Assembly: GCA_947174305.1 (NCBI GenBank)
Contig: CAMWIH010000007.1
Coordinates: 1-38,128, forward strand
Source: an uncultured Porphyromonadaceae bacterium
Lineage (GTDB): Bacteria; Bacteroidota; Bacteroidia; Bacteroidales; Muribaculaceae
DNA length: 38,128 bases
Direction of reading: 5' to 3'
Part shown: one piece after another, positions 15,688 to 23,854 of the stretch
Numbering within the stretch: position 1 is the first letter of the stretch
Layout: each line of letters opens with the position of its first letter
Notes under the pieces: model-generated
Told to the model about the DNA's origin: nothing
Databases searched by the model: none
Seen by the model: the letters and a program-made list of their open reading frames with translations, nothing else
Translations under genes and position numbers: made by a program

Positions 15688-17514
15688 TTAATTTGCTTTA
15701 AGAGAATAAATTTCGAGATTGGTGATCTTGGCGTTCCCTTCAGAGCTGAAAGAGAGGGTTGAATAAGGCTCGTTGGGGAAGACAAGATTGGTCATGGCAT
15801 ACTTGCCATCTTTAGCAAACATCTCAATTGATGAATGGTCGATAAACATGCGCACGCTTGTCTTGCCATCTTTTGTGAAGGTGGGACTCACGGTCACCGC
15901 GGGGAAATCCTGGCTGAAATCCGATATTCCGGCCTGAGTGCGGTCGAAGGCGATGGTGTTGTCGGCAGGATTATAAGTGATCACCACTTTCTCATTCTTG
16001 GAATTTGAAAGAGTCACAAACACCTTTGCATTGTTCTTCGACTCTATATCGAAAGCCACCTCGCAGATACCGTTATTTGCGGCGGGTAGTTTGACGGAAG
16101 AGGCCTTCTTGGAGGCATTGATGTTTTTCCCTTTCACCAGGGTCATGTCGCGGAGTTTGAGGGTTTCGGGAGAGGGTGTAGAGGCGAGGTAGATCTGACC
16201 GTCGATTCCTTCAAAGAGTGACAGTTCGCGTGGAAGTGTGTTGGCGCTGCGATATTGCATCGTCGGCACATCGGCCGCATACTGCCAGTTGCTCATCCAG
16301 CCAATGGCGGTGCGACGGTTGTCGGGGGCATCACTCCAGGTTACGGTTGCATAGTTATCCTTGCCGAAGTCCATCCATTTGGTTGGGATCTTCCCGTTGG
16401 CATCGGTGTCGGCGGTGAAAGTCTTGCCGTCGAAATCACCCACGAAATATTGTGTCGCGCTACCTCCGAAAGGACCGCCGGGGTTGAGGTTGACCAGAAG
16501 CACCCATTTCTTCTTTCCGTTAATGTTGAGAGGGAAGAGGTCGGGACATTCCCATACACCATCCTGCGCGCCCTCGCCCTTTCCGAAAGAAGACTGTAGT
16601 GTCCAAGTTTTGAGATCGGGGGAGGTAAGGAAAAGAATCTCCTTATCAAGGGCGTGGGCGAGCATTATGTTCCATTGGTTGGTGTCGGCATTCCAGAACA
16701 TATTCGGATCGCGGGCCTCTGTTTCGAGAGTGAATACCGGATTGCCGGGATATTTAGTGAAAGATTCGCCATTGTTTTCGCTGTGAGCAAGGCTCTGCAT
16801 CTGGCTTGTGTTTGCAGAGGTGTAGAGTGCAATCACAGCATCTTTGCCAAAGCCTGCTGTGTTTTCAGTGTCGATCGCGCAGGAGCCGGAGAAGATAGTT
16901 CCGATTCCATCGGGTTCGATGGCGGTCGGTTCATGTTTCCAGTTTATCAGATCGGTTGAAGAGGAGTGTCCCCATGTCATGTTCTGCCATTTGGATCCGT
17001 AAGGGTTCCATTGGTAATAGAGATGCCACACGCCATCCTTATAGAACATACCGTTGGGGTCGTTCATCCAGCCATAGAGAGGGGTGTGGTGAAATGCAGG
17101 ACGATATTTCTCAGTATTTGTTGTGTCGAAAGAATCGGTGAGGGTGAATGAATTCCAGCATGCGCCCTCTTTAGCCTCGCGCACTGAAGAGCGGTCGTGG
17201 TTGGCGCTTATTTCGAGCACCACGTTATGACCCTTGTAAGGTTCGAGGTCGAGAGGCACTGAATAATCTACTTTAGATTTTGCGAGACGCACATAGAAAG
17301 TGCGGTCGAGTTTTCCATCCACAAGGAGATTGACCTTAGCATCGGCTGTGGATTCCTGTACGGGCATCATCAGATAACGTCCGTCGCCATCGATGCGCAC
17401 AAGAGTGTTGTTGGCACCTAAATGCTCAACTTTCACTCCTTCGCCAGCCGATACGCCAAGAGAGGTGGCGAGAAGCGCGGGGGCTATAAGCATATATTTC
17501 CTTAGGTTCATCAT
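15688..17514 (-). CDS. GH32 fructanase (levanase/inulinase/exo-fructosidase type)
   Basis: This 608-residue protein has a signal peptide (about 1-23, ending GVSA) without a lipobox, an N-terminal beta domain of about 100 residues, a five-bladed GH32 domain and a C-terminal beta-sandwich (about 460-608). All catalytic residues are present: nucleophile D152 in WMNDPNG, transition-state stabiliser D269 in EARDPN and acid/base E322 in WECPDL. It should be a retaining beta-fructosidase in the periplasm, freeing fructose from oligosaccharides imported by SusCD. Exo versus endo action and beta-2,1 versus beta-2,6 preference cannot be decided here. It heads the minus-strand operon with the MFS importer and fructokinase. 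Its leader is about 180 nt long and contains a GC-rich hairpin. Confidence 0.94.
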   Translation of the reverse strand: MMNLRKYMLIAPALLATSLGVSAGEGVKVEHLGANNTLVRIDGDGRYLMMPVQESTADAKVNLLVDGKLDRTFYVRLAKSKVDYSVPLDLEPYKGHNVVLEISANHDRSSVREAKEGACWNSFTLTDSFDTTNTEKYRPAFHHTPLYGWMNDPNGMFYKDGVWHLYYQWNPYGSKWQNMTWGHSSSTDLINWKHEPTAIEPDGIGTIFSGSCAIDTENTAGFGKDAVIALYTSANTSQMQSLAHSENNGESFTKYPGNPVFTLETEARDPNMFWNADTNQWNIMLAHALDKEILFLTSPDLKTWTLQSSFGKGEGAQDGVWECPDLFPLNINGKKKWVLLVNLNPGGPFGGSATQYFVGDFDGKTFTADTDANGKIPTKWMDFGKDNYATVTWSDAPDNRRTAIGWMSNWQYAADVPTMQYRSANTLPRELSLFEGIDGQIYLASTPSPETLKLRDMTLVKGKNINASKKASSVKLPAANNGICEVAFDIESKNNAKVFVTLSNSKNEKVVITYNPADNTIAFDRTQAGISDFSQDFPAVTVSPTFTKDGKTSVRMFIDHSSIEMFAKDGKYAMTNLVFPNEPYSTLSFSSEGNAKITNLEIYSLKAN

Positions 17515-17602
17515 ATCAGATTTTATATTGTTGTTCTTTTTGTCGGATTAAATGGATTAACAAAGGCCGGAGTCCGGTTTGAAAGTCGGTTTTTTTAAGA
17601 AA

Positions 17603-17633
17603 CCCCTCCCTCCCTGTCACAGGGGGAGAGGGG
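17603..17633 (-). promoter_or_regulatory. GC-rich hairpin in the GH32 leader
   Basis: Arms 17603-17617 and 17619-17633 are 15 nt each and nearly complementary (one mismatch and one wobble on the minus-strand RNA), with a single base between them. If transcription starts near 17697 on the minus strand, the hairpin is inside the 5' leader. The minus-strand RNA continues with TTTCTT after the stem, so attenuation is possible. It could also be a dispersed repeat. Confidence 0.55.
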
Positions 17634-17703
17634 AAAATCTACTAACAAACCTAACTTTATTAACCTATGCTAATTTTTTACTCATTCTTGCTGAAATGCA
17701 TCG

Positions 17704-17711
17704 CAAAGATA
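17704..17711 (-). promoter_or_regulatory. -7 promoter box of the GH32-MFS-kinase operon (TATCTTTG)
   Basis: On the minus strand this reads TATCTTTGC, a near-ideal Bacteroidota -7 element. No TTTG is seen at the -33 position, consistent with a promoter that depends on an activator. A TGCAAC half-site lies exactly 31 bp upstream of it. Confidence 0.7.
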
Positions 17712-17742
17712 TATAATCAGGGGAAAAAACGATATAACAGAA

Positions 17743-17769
17743 GTTGCAGAGACTATAAAAAATGTTGCA
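17743..17769. promoter_or_regulatory. Candidate HTCS operator copy 1: GTTGCA-N15-GTTGCA
   Basis: GTTGCA at 17743-17748 and 17764-17769 are 21 bp apart, two helical turns. The stretch TATAAAAAAT at 17754-17763 before the second half-site matches copy 2 upstream of susC at nine of ten positions. It lies between the divergent GH32 and sensor genes. Confidence 0.72.
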
Positions 17770-17819
17770 AAGCATCAAAATTTAAACTCAACGAATGTTT
17801 TTTAATACTGATTTTTTAT

Positions 17820-17827
17820 TAATTTTG
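17820..17827 (+). promoter_or_regulatory. Candidate -7 box for the hybrid sensor gene (TAATTTTG)
   Basis: TAATTTTG lies 44 bp before the ATG at 17872 and is identical to the -7 box upstream of susC. A T-rich run around 17798-17802 is in the -33 area but is not a clean TTTG. Confidence 0.55.
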
Positions 17828-17871
17828 TTGAAAATCAAAATCTAACCACGGAATTTACTCCAAACCTACAG

Positions 17872-20604
17872 ATGAAACGAATAAAAAAAGGTCTTGAAAC
17901 AATAATAATCCTGTGTATATCCCTCATAATTTTTAGCGGATGCAATGGTGGAGGTAAAAAATATAAGATAGGCATCTCCCAGTGCAGTGACGACGACTGG
18001 CGCAAAAAGATGAACGAAGAGATTGAGCGTGAAGTTATGATGCACCCTGAGGTGGAGGTGGAGATCCGTTCAGCCGACGACAGCAGCGAGAAGCAGATTC
18101 AGGATATCCGCTATTTTGTTGAGAACGACTTCGACATACTGGTGGTTGCTCCCAATGAAGCCGATTCCATCACTCCTATAATAAAGGAGGTGTATGATGG
18201 TGGCATGCCGGTGCTGTTGTTCGACCGGAGCATCCATGGCGAGAGCTTCACGGCGTGGCAAGGAGCGGATAATGCCGAGATAGGACGGTCCGCGGCGCGT
18301 TATGCAGCACGCCTGGAGCGGGAACGCAGGGGAAGCGGTAAGGTTATTGAACTCAGGGGGCGCCCCGGATCCACTCCGGCTAATGAACGCAACCGCGGAT
18401 TTGTGGAGGAGGCCCGGCAGATTCCGGAGATAGAGATTGTGGCCTCTGCCATAGGCAACTGGACTTATGAGGATGCAGAAAAGGCAGTCGATTCCCTTTA
18501 CAGTGCGCACCCCGATGTAGATATAGTCTATGCACATAACGACCGGATGGCAATCGCGGCCTCCGACGTGGCGCGCCGGCGCGGGCTCCATCCCCGCATA
18601 ATCGGAGTTGACGCGGCGCCCGCGATAGGAATAAAAGCCGTGAGGGATTCCGTGATAGATGCCACCTTCATTTATCCCACTGAAGGTCATCAGCTTATCC
18701 GCACCGCATTGGCCATTCTTGAAGAGAAGCCTTTTGAGAGGATAGCGAAGCTGCGGTCGGCCTCGGCGGTTGACAGCACTAATGCCGATATCCTCACACT
18801 TGAAAATGATGCCCTTCGGGAGGAGACCTCGAAACTTCGCGTGCTCAAGGAGGAGATAGATGAATACTGGCAGAAACATTCGGCACAGACCACCCTTTTC
18901 TATGCCTGCATCACAATCCTCCTCCTCTTCGCCTTCCTTCTCTTCTTCATACTGAGGCTCTACTGGTTCAACAAGCGCAATCAGCGTCAGCTCGAGGAAC
19001 ACAACAGGATTGTGGAGGAGGAGCGCGACAAGCAGGAATTCCTGAACAAGGAGCTGGAGAAGGCCACGCAGTCGAAACTGATGTTCTTCACCAATGTTTC
19101 GCACGACTTGCGCACGCCTCTCACTCTCATCTCAGAGCCTGTGGAATATGTGAGGAAGGCTTCAAATCTCACTCCCGACCAAAAGGAGCTGATGAAAATC
19201 GCGTCCAAAAACATCAGGATTCTCCAAAGATTGATAAACCAGATACTTGATTTCCGTAAATATGAGGATGGCAAACTTGACCTCAAACTTGCGGAGGTTG
19301 ACTTCTCCTATCTCCTGAAAGAGTGGGCTGACTCCTTCCGTTTGCTGGCGCGCCAGCAGGATATTCATTTCAGCGTGGAGACGGAGGAGGGAGATGATTT
19401 CCATCTTGCCATAGATGCCGAGAAGATGGAGAGAATCTTCTTCAACCTTGTTTCAAATGCCTTTAAACACACTCCGGCCAATGGCCATATAGACGTGAAA
19501 TGCAGTTGCGACGGCAAGGAACTCCGTTTGAGCGTCGCCGACACCGGGGAGGGTATCCCCGAAAAGGATATCGACAAGATATTCGAGCAATTCTTTCAGG
19601 TGGAGAATGTCCGTCCGAAGGGTTCGGGCATAGGGCTTGCGCTCACCAAGGCATTCGTAGAGCTTCACGGAGGGAGCATAGAGGTGAAAAGCAAGGAGGG
19701 GAAAGGATCTGAATTTGTGGTGACCCTCCCCGTCACGCACGTTGAAAACAAGGGAGATAACAAGACGATATATACCGAGAAAGATGTGTTGGCGGAAGTG
19801 GCTGCGGTGGAGTGTCACGCCCCGGAATATGACTCCGATAAACCGATGGTGCTCTTCATAGAGGATGATGAGGATATGCGGAAGATGATGGCCCAGTTGC
19901 TTGGAGATGATTATAACGTGGCTTTGGCTCCTAACGGCAAGGAGGGGTTGAGGATGGCGGCCAAATATGTCCCCGACCTTATAATCTCCGACGTTATGAT
20001 GCCGGTGATGGATGGCCTGGAATGTTGCCGGCGCATAAAGGAGGAGGTGAGCACGTCGCATATCCCGGTGCTCTTGCTCACTGCCTGCTCGATGGATGAA
20101 CAGAAGGCCGAGGGTTATAACAGCGGAGCTGACGGCTATCTGCCCAAACCCTTCAGCACAGAGGTGCTGAAAGCCCGTTGCCGGAGCCTTATTGATAACC
20201 GCAAGAGGATTTTGAACCTCTGGTCGGCAACCCCACGATCCAAGACGGCTGAGCGAAAGAAAGAGGCTGACCCGATTGATAATGAGTTTTACAATCGGTT
20301 CCTCACCAAGGTGAATGAAGAGATGGGGAATTGCGACCTTAATGTTGACCAGCTTGCCTCCGAATTAGGTTTGGGACGCTCGCAGTTCTACAGGAAGATA
20401 AAGGCCCTGACCAATTATTCGCCCGTGGAGCTACTGAGGCGGTTGCGCCTGCAGAAAGGCAGGGAATATCTCACCACCACCGACAAGAGCATATCGGAGA
20501 TTGCATACGAAGTGGGCTTCTCCACTCCCGCCTATTTCACCAAATGCTTCCGCGATGCCTTCGGAAAGACCCCTACCGAGCTGCGTGAAGACTTGGGAAG
20601 GTGA
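17872..20604 (+). CDS. Hybrid two-component sensor/regulator with periplasmic fructose-binding-type domain (BT1754-like)
   Basis: This 910-residue single-chain regulator has an N-terminal hydrophobic segment with a possible lipobox Cys (C24), then a periplasmic sugar-binding-protein domain of the ribose/LacI type (about 30-325) in place of the usual beta-propeller sensor. A transmembrane helix follows at about 343-365 and a HisKA domain with H411 in NVSHDLRTPL. The HATPase domain includes NLVSNAFKHTP, DTGEGIP and GSGIGLAL. A receiver with D707 in ISDVMMP precedes a C-terminal AraC-type helix-turn-helix (about 820-905). The architecture matches B. thetaiotaomicron BT1754, which binds fructose and activates the fructan locus. 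Direct monosaccharide sensing is therefore expected. It probably controls both flanking operons through the GTTGCA sites. Confidence 0.95.
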   Translation: MKRIKKGLETIIILCISLIIFSGCNGGGKKYKIGISQCSDDDWRKKMNEEIEREVMMHPEVEVEIRSADDSSEKQIQDIRYFVENDFDILVVAPNEADSITPIIKEVYDGGMPVLLFDRSIHGESFTAWQGADNAEIGRSAARYAARLERERRGSGKVIELRGRPGSTPANERNRGFVEEARQIPEIEIVASAIGNWTYEDAEKAVDSLYSAHPDVDIVYAHNDRMAIAASDVARRRGLHPRIIGVDAAPAIGIKAVRDSVIDATFIYPTEGHQLIRTALAILEEKPFERIAKLRSASAVDSTNADILTLENDALREETSKLRVLKEEIDEYWQKHSAQTTLFYACITILLLFAFLLFFILRLYWFNKRNQRQLEEHNRIVEEERDKQEFLNKELEKATQSKLMFFTNVSHDLRTPLTLISEPVEYVRKASNLTPDQKELMKIASKNIRILQRLINQILDFRKYEDGKLDLKLAEVDFSYLLKEWADSFRLLARQQDIHFSVETEEGDDFHLAIDAEKMERIFFNLVSNAFKHTPANGHIDVKCSCDGKELRLSVADTGEGIPEKDIDKIFEQFFQVENVRPKGSGIGLALTKAFVELHGGSIEVKSKEGKGSEFVVTLPVTHVENKGDNKTIYTEKDVLAEVAAVECHAPEYDSDKPMVLFIEDDEDMRKMMAQLLGDDYNVALAPNGKEGLRMAAKYVPDLIISDVMMPVMDGLECCRRIKEEVSTSHIPVLLLTACSMDEQKAEGYNSGADGYLPKPFSTEVLKARCRSLIDNRKRILNLWSATPRSKTAERKKEADPIDNEFYNRFLTKVNEEMGNCDLNVDQLASELGLGRSQFYRKIKALTNYSPVELLRRLRLQKGREYLTTTDKSISEIAYEVGFSTPAYFTKCFRDAFGKTPTELREDLGR

Positions 20605-20676
20605 TAAAAAGACAAAATGACTGAAAATTGATAAGAAAGTACGGAATATTTAAAATTGGTTGAAACATTTTAGAGG

Positions 20677-20705
20677 ATGTTGCAAACCATATAATAAATG
20701 TTGCA
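20677..20705. promoter_or_regulatory. Candidate HTCS operator copy 2: ATGTTGCA direct repeat upstream of susC
   Basis: ATGTTGCA at 20677-20684 and 20698-20705 are 21 bp apart, and the intervening TATAATAAAT at 20690-20699 matches copy 1 at nine of ten positions. Spacing and sequence agree with the divergent-promoter site at 17743-17769. Confidence 0.72.
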
Positions 20706-20727
20706 TACGGCTAATAATGATAGCTGA

Positions 20728-20735
20728 TGCAACAT
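20728..20735. promoter_or_regulatory. Inverted half-site TGCAACAT close to the susC promoter
   Basis: TGCAACAT is the reverse complement of the ATGTTGCA units upstream. Its TGCAAC core ends 31 bp before the susC -7 box, the same distance and orientation seen at the GH32 promoter. Confidence 0.65.
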
Positions 20736-20764
20736 TTTTTATATTCCTATCTATCTCTCCTATA

Positions 20765-20772
20765 TAATTTTG
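20765..20772 (+). promoter_or_regulatory. -7 promoter box of the susC operon (TAATTTTG)
   Basis: TAATTTTG followed by C fits the -7 consensus and lies 35 bp before the susC ATG. The -33 area (about 20735-20742) is a T-run without G, as expected for an activated promoter. Confidence 0.68.
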
Positions 20773-20807
20773 CGCCAGAATAACTTTTAAAACCAAAATT
20801 TCAGATC

Positions 20808-23800
20808 ATGAAAAAAACGATGCTTACCGCTTTTCTGATGTTCTTCGCCGCAGTGGTTGCGCAGGCTCAGAATCTGACAGTGCATGGAACAGTGATCTCT
20901 CGCGCCGACGGGGAGCCCCTGATCGGTGCCACCGTGCTTTCGGATGCCACAAAGAATGGCGTGGCCACCGACCTCGACGGAAACTTCACTCTTACCGTGC
21001 CGGAAAATTCTACGTTAACCTTCTCTTATATCGGCTATCAGTCCACCACGCTGAAGGCCGAACCCAAGATGACAGTCTATCTTGATGAACTGTCCGATCT
21101 TCTCGACGAAGTGGTCGTGACCGGTTACACGGTTCAGCGTAAGGCCGACCTTACCGGTGCCGTGTCGGTGATGAACATGAAGGAGCCTCTGAGCGAAAAT
21201 TCAGGAAACATCATGAACTCAATGGCCGGTAAACTCCCCGGTGTGAACGTTGTTCCGGATGCGGCTCCGGGCGGAACAGGCTCGATTCGCGTGCGCGGTA
21301 TGTCAACCGCCAATTCAAGCAACGATCCCCTTTATATCATCGATGGTGTGCCTACCGACAACATCAACATGATCAACCCCTCCGATATTGAGTCGATGCA
21401 GGTGTTGAAGGATGCGGCTTCCGCCTCTATTTACGGTTCGCGTGCAGCCAACGGTGTTGTGATCATCACTACCAAACATGGCAAGGGCGACCGCCTCACG
21501 GTCAATGTCAACTATGCTATTTCTGCGCAGACCATCGCAAAGCGTTACAAAGTGATGGACGCTCAGCAGTGGGGTCAGGCTTACTGGCAGGCGGCCGCCA
21601 ACTCAGGCATTCCCGCAAACAATGCACTCTATGGTAGCGGCAGCCAGCCTCAGCTTGTGGAATTCATTGACGGAAACCCCAACTATCCTTCCACAAACAC
21701 AGACTGGCAGGATGTGGTATATCACACTGCATGGACCAACAACCTCACAGCATCAGTGGCCAACAATACAGAAAAAAGCTCAGTGCTTTTCTCCGCCAAC
21801 TATATCAACCAGAACGGTAACATCAAGGATACATTCTATGAGCGTTACTCAGCGCGTGTAAACTCACGCTTCGACATCAACAAATATGTTGCTGTAGGAG
21901 AAAACCTCGTTGTGGCTCGCTGGAGCAATCGCGGTGTCGATGTAGCCGGCGACCGAGGCATTCCTTTCACCGCTCTTTCACAGATGCCCTGTATCCCCGT
22001 TAAAGGTCTTGACGGCACATGGACAAATCCTATGGCCCTCTTCAAGTCTGACCTTGCCAACCCTGCTCAGCTTATTGCCAATGCGGCCGATAACTCTTCA
22101 ACAAGCTGGCGTATCTTGGGCAATGCCTTCATTGAGGTCAAGCCTATCGAAGCCCTTACCCTTAAGTCGAACATCGGTATCGAGCATTCGCAATATCTCA
22201 ACCAGAATCTCACTCGCCGTGTAGCTGAAACAGATGTTAACTCAGTATCAGAGAGCTATGGTCAGGGCGATACCTGGACCTGGACAAACACCGCCTTCTA
22301 TAACAACACCTTCAACGATATCCATCATTTCTCAGCCCTTATCGGTACTGAAGCCATCGGATATACATTCAAGGATTTAGGCGCATCGCGCACAGGTTAT
22401 GCTTTTGAAGATGCTGACTATATGCAGATCGGAGCCGGCAGCGGCGACCGTAACAACTGGGGTGGCAAATCTCAGTGGAGCGTGTTCTCCCTCTTCGCAA
22501 AATTGGATTACAACTTTGCCGACCGCTACCTTGCGTCTTTCACAATCCGCCGCGATGAGAACTCCCGCTTTGCAAAGGGACACCGTGCAGGTGTGTTCCC
22601 CGCATTCTCCCTTGCATGGCGTCCGTCGGCAGAGCCCTTCTGGAAAGAGAACGATATCCTTACAGATCTCAAGATCCGCTACTCTTGGGGTCAGAACGGT
22701 AACGCCAACATTCCTCCTCTCTATCCCGCTTACTCCACCTACATCTTCAATACCGGTAACGGTGCATACGATGTCAGCGGCACGAACTCTTCCACTACTC
22801 CGGGTATCACGCTTGCCGCTTCCGGTAACCCCGACTTGACCTGGGAGACAACTGTTCAGAACAATATCGGTATCGATATGCAGTTCTTCAATGGCGCGCT
22901 CGCCCTTTCTGCCGACTACTATATCAAGAAAACTTACGATATGCTTACCATTCCGCCGGCATTGGCAGTGGCAGGTGAGAATGCGGCAAAATGGCTCAAC
23001 ACAGGTTCGATGCGCAACAACGGTTGGGAAATCACCCTTGCCTACAACTCTCCTACATACGGTGACTTCTCATGGAACGGATCTATCAATATCTCTCAGT
23101 ATAAGAACAAGCTCCTTAAGCTCAATAATCAGGAAGACCATATCGGCGGGGATGCACGTCTTGTTCCCGGCAAGCCGATGGGCATCTATTACGGCTACGT
23201 ATGCGACGGCATCTTCCAGAGCATGGAGCAGGTTGCAAACCACGCAAATCAGGTGGGCGCAGCTCCGGGCCGTCTGATGTATCGCGACCTTAACGGCGAT
23301 GGTGTGATTTCTGATGCCGACCGTTGCTATATCGGCGATCCGAACCCGGATGTATCCCTCGGTCTTAACCTGGCATTCAAATACAAGGCCTTCACTCTCG
23401 ACATGTTCTTCGCCGGTGACTTCGGTCAGGATATCATCAACAGCATGAAGGGACAGCTCTACAGCTTCGGCCGTGCCAACCTCTGGACCAACCACGCCGC
23501 CGACATCCTCAATGCCTGGACTCCCCAGAACACCGGTTCGGATATTCCGGCCCTCTCCCTTACGGATGCCAACAACGAGGCTCGCTTCTCTACCTACTAT
23601 GTGGAAAACGGCTCTTATATGAAGATGAAATACCTCAAGCTTTCATATCAGCTCCCCCGCCACATCACAGAGAAATTCGCTTGCGAAAACCTCAACGTAT
23701 ATTTCCAGGTTGAGAACGTGTTCACAATGACCAAGTATAAAGGTCTTGATCCTGAACTTCTCCCCGGCGAATATGGCGGTCTTTGGGATAATGGCGCTTA

Positions 23801-23846
23801 TCCGCGTCCCCGTACATTCACTTTAGGTGTTAACTTCCAATTCTAA
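20808..23846 (+). CDS. SusC-family TonB-dependent outer-membrane transporter (fructan)
   Basis: This 1012-residue protein has a signal peptide (about 1-20, cleavage at AQA), a carboxypeptidase-regulatory-like domain (about 22-100) and the SusC signature DEVVVTGYTVQRKADLTGAV. A plug domain follows, with IRVRGMSTANSSNDPLYIIDGVP and VLKDAASASIYGSRAANGVV, then a beta-barrel ending in FTLGVNFQF with the terminal Phe. It imports oligosaccharides across the outer membrane using TonB energy. It pairs with the SusD gene 9 bp downstream, and the flanking GH32 genes identify the cargo as fructan oligosaccharides. No extra N-terminal STN signalling domain is visible, which fits control by the hybrid sensor rather than an anti-sigma system. 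Confidence 0.96.
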   Translation: MKKTMLTAFLMFFAAVVAQAQNLTVHGTVISRADGEPLIGATVLSDATKNGVATDLDGNFTLTVPENSTLTFSYIGYQSTTLKAEPKMTVYLDELSDLLDEVVVTGYTVQRKADLTGAVSVMNMKEPLSENSGNIMNSMAGKLPGVNVVPDAAPGGTGSIRVRGMSTANSSNDPLYIIDGVPTDNINMINPSDIESMQVLKDAASASIYGSRAANGVVIITTKHGKGDRLTVNVNYAISAQTIAKRYKVMDAQQWGQAYWQAAANSGIPANNALYGSGSQPQLVEFIDGNPNYPSTNTDWQDVVYHTAWTNNLTASVANNTEKSSVLFSANYINQNGNIKDTFYERYSARVNSRFDINKYVAVGENLVVARWSNRGVDVAGDRGIPFTALSQMPCIPVKGLDGTWTNPMALFKSDLANPAQLIANAADNSSTSWRILGNAFIEVKPIEALTLKSNIGIEHSQYLNQNLTRRVAETDVNSVSESYGQGDTWTWTNTAFYNNTFNDIHHFSALIGTEAIGYTFKDLGASRTGYAFEDADYMQIGAGSGDRNNWGGKSQWSVFSLFAKLDYNFADRYLASFTIRRDENSRFAKGHRAGVFPAFSLAWRPSAEPFWKENDILTDLKIRYSWGQNGNANIPPLYPAYSTYIFNTGNGAYDVSGTNSSTTPGITLAASGNPDLTWETTVQNNIGIDMQFFNGALALSADYYIKKTYDMLTIPPALAVAGENAAKWLNTGSMRNNGWEITLAYNSPTYGDFSWNGSINISQYKNKLLKLNNQEDHIGGDARLVPGKPMGIYYGYVCDGIFQSMEQVANHANQVGAAPGRLMYRDLNGDGVISDADRCYIGDPNPDVSLGLNLAFKYKAFTLDMFFAGDFGQDIINSMKGQLYSFGRANLWTNHAADILNAWTPQNTGSDIPALSLTDANNEARFSTYYVENGSYMKMKYLKLSYQLPRHITEKFACENLNVYFQVENVFTMTKYKGLDPELLPGEYGGLWDNGAYPRPRTFTLGVNFQF

Positions 23847-23854
23847 ACTACACA

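Noticed and set aside
18070-19104. 344-codon open frame on the minus strand
   Set aside because: It lies antisense inside the hybrid sensor gene, whose domains and catalytic residues are clear; the antisense translation has no recognisable domain and results from codon bias.
23226-23240. A further GTTGCA operator copy inside susC
   Set aside because: It is a single half-site in coding sequence without a partner 21 bp away or a promoter box downstream.
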